Position numbers and translations under genes: made by a program | In this document: positions 63,249-64,000 of the stretch, in pieces | Layout of the letters: every line of letters begins with the position of its first letter | Position numbering within the stretch: the first letter of the stretch is position 1 | Notes under the pieces: generated by a model | Told to the model about the DNA's origin: nothing | Databases searched by the model: none | Seen by the model: the letters and a program-made list of their open reading frames with translations, nothing else | Assembly: GCF_030848495.1 (NCBI RefSeq) | Contig: NZ_JAVDDT010000006.1 | Location: 124,001 to 188,000 of the forward strand | Length of the DNA stretch: 64,000 nt | Direction: 5' to 3' | From: Natronospira bacteriovora | GTDB taxonomy: Bacteria; Pseudomonadota; Gammaproteobacteria; Natronospirales; Natronospiraceae

Positions 63249-64000
63249 TCAGTCCTGCCCGGCGGGGGGTTCGCACACGGCGGCTGCCACGGCATCCGCC
63301 ACTGCGGCATGAACCTGCGGATCCAGACTGTCCGGCACCAGCTCGTCTTCCGGCGCCAAATCGGACAGGCAGCGGGCCGCGGCGAACAGCATATCGTCGG
63401 TGAAACCCGTGGCGTTGGCCTGCAGGGCACCCTTGAACAGGCCGGGGAAGCCCAGGGCATTGTTGATGCCCTTGCCATCGGCGGCGTAGGCCGCACCCCG
63501 AGCCAGGGCCACATTGGGCTCGATCTCGGCATCCGGATTGGACAGGGCAAACACGATCTGGCCTTCCCGCACCCACTCCGGACGAACCAGGCCACGTACA
63601 CCGGTGCAGGCAATCACCACGTCACATTGCTGCATCAGATCCGGCAGTTCGGCGCGGCGGCCACCCATGGACTCCAGCCGCTGCAATGCTTCTTCATTGA
63701 GATCCGTTCCCACCACCTGCTGCACGCCGTAGGCCTGAAGCAGGCGTGCGATACCGATGCCGGCCGAACCAAGGCCGATCTGCCCCACAACGCTCTCGGT
63801 GAGCTCGCGGCCCACCCGCTTGGCCGCACTCATCAGAGCGGCGAGGGTAACCACGGCCGTGCCGTGCTGATCATCGTGCAACACCGGCTTGGTCAGGCGC
63901 TGGCGCAGGGCCTGCTCGATCTCGAAACAGGCCGGGGCGGCAATGTCCTCCAGCTGGATGGCGCCGAAGGATGGCGCCAGGGCGGTGATGATGTCCACCA
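63249..64000 (-). CDS. Malic enzyme, NAD(P)-dependent (C-terminal part, runs off the window)
   Basis: About 250 C-terminal residues of a malic enzyme, which decarboxylates malate to pyruvate. The frame is open to the window end, and the first visible residues lack a ribosome site, so the true start is outside. PSFGAIQLEDIAAP, the catalytic-lysine-side metal motif in PVLHDDQHGTAVV, the Rossmann GLGSAGIGIARLL and the FALSNPDAEIEP and GKGINNALGFPGLFKGAL segments are diagnostic of the bacterial type. It ends without a phosphotransacetylase-like domain, so it is the short form rather than MaeB. With ppc it could balance C3/C4 flux. Confidence 0.92.
   Translation of the reverse strand, partial: VDIITALAPSFGAIQLEDIAAPACFEIEQALRQRLTKPVLHDDQHGTAVVTLAALMSAAKRVGRELTESVVGQIGLGSAGIGIARLLQAYGVQQVVGTDLNEEALQRLESMGGRRAELPDLMQQCDVVIACTGVRGLVRPEWVREGQIVFALSNPDAEIEPNVALARGAAYAADGKGINNALGFPGLFKGALQANATGFTDDMLFAAARCLSDLAPEDELVPDSLDPQVHAAVADAVAAAVCEPPAGQD

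Overview
The window is chromosomal DNA of a GC-rich gammaproteobacterium. The markers are a pilM/mrcA divergent pair, tesA-ybbA-ybbP, rlmM, the yadG/yadH ABC pair, an anaerobic-type uspE promoter and a CRP-type site. Many exported proteins are very rich in Asp and Gly, and there is a large set of secreted or lipid-anchored peptidases (two S8 subtilases, an M13, an S9 and an HExxH lipoprotein). This points to a halophilic or alkaliphilic protein-degrading lifestyle, perhaps near Natronospira or Wenzhouxiangella. That placement is inference. I see no prophage, CRISPR array, transposase, tRNA or rRNA.

Layout. 1-3.9 kb: truncated pilM, mrcA (PBP1A), and a nucleotidyltransferase-like protein. 4-5.7 kb: fadD. 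5.9-12.6 kb: a light-response-type region. It holds a MerR/cobalamin-binding (CarH/LitR-like) regulator, a HAD phosphatase, and a tightly overlapping operon of FAD oxidoreductase, DUF1365, cyclopropane-fatty-acid synthase and an MFS_2 carrier. The operon ends in the remains of a secreted-protein gene. 12.7-18.6 kb: tesA/ybbA/ybbP, a Nudix hydrolase and a photolyase. 18.6-20 kb: hexanucleotide and heptanucleotide tandem repeats around a DUF502 membrane protein gene. 20-27.7 kb: a D-2-hydroxyacid dehydrogenase, a stand-alone EAL protein, a PrcB lipoprotein, ppc, and an ltaE-FAH-tspO operon. 27.7-41 kb: a nested inverted repeat, a 931-residue Asp-rich lipoprotein, an alanine symporter, a CHASE2-Ser/Thr kinase divergent from a small predicted barrel protein, rlmM, a solute-binding lipoprotein and an M13 peptidase. 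41-52.6 kb: PilZ proteins, msrA, an unusual Nramp-like carrier, uspE with an FNR box, a sirtuin, several transporters and yadGH. 52.7-57.6 kb: two tandem paralogous S8 proteases, each with a CRP/Vfr-like site upstream. 57.6-64 kb: a YdjM-like protein, a TetR-like regulator, DUF3775, an S9 peptidase, a DUF4442 hotdog protein, a DUF962/Mpo1-like protein and the 3' part of a malic enzyme gene.

The most coherent gene set is the putative photoreceptor and membrane-lipid cluster. Repeats about 11 bp apart with a TnnACA-like core lie both in the regulator's own promoter and in the promoter of the FAD/DUF1365/cfa/MFS operon. This suggests that light, through adenosylcobalamin, controls membrane-lipid modification. 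The regulator appears to lack the upper axial histidine described for Thermus CarH. The operon's last gene has been cut down to its signal peptide, and its frame now runs antisense through the neighbouring HAD gene. The other unusual layer is a family of hairpins whose arms are expandable GTNNTC-type hexamers.
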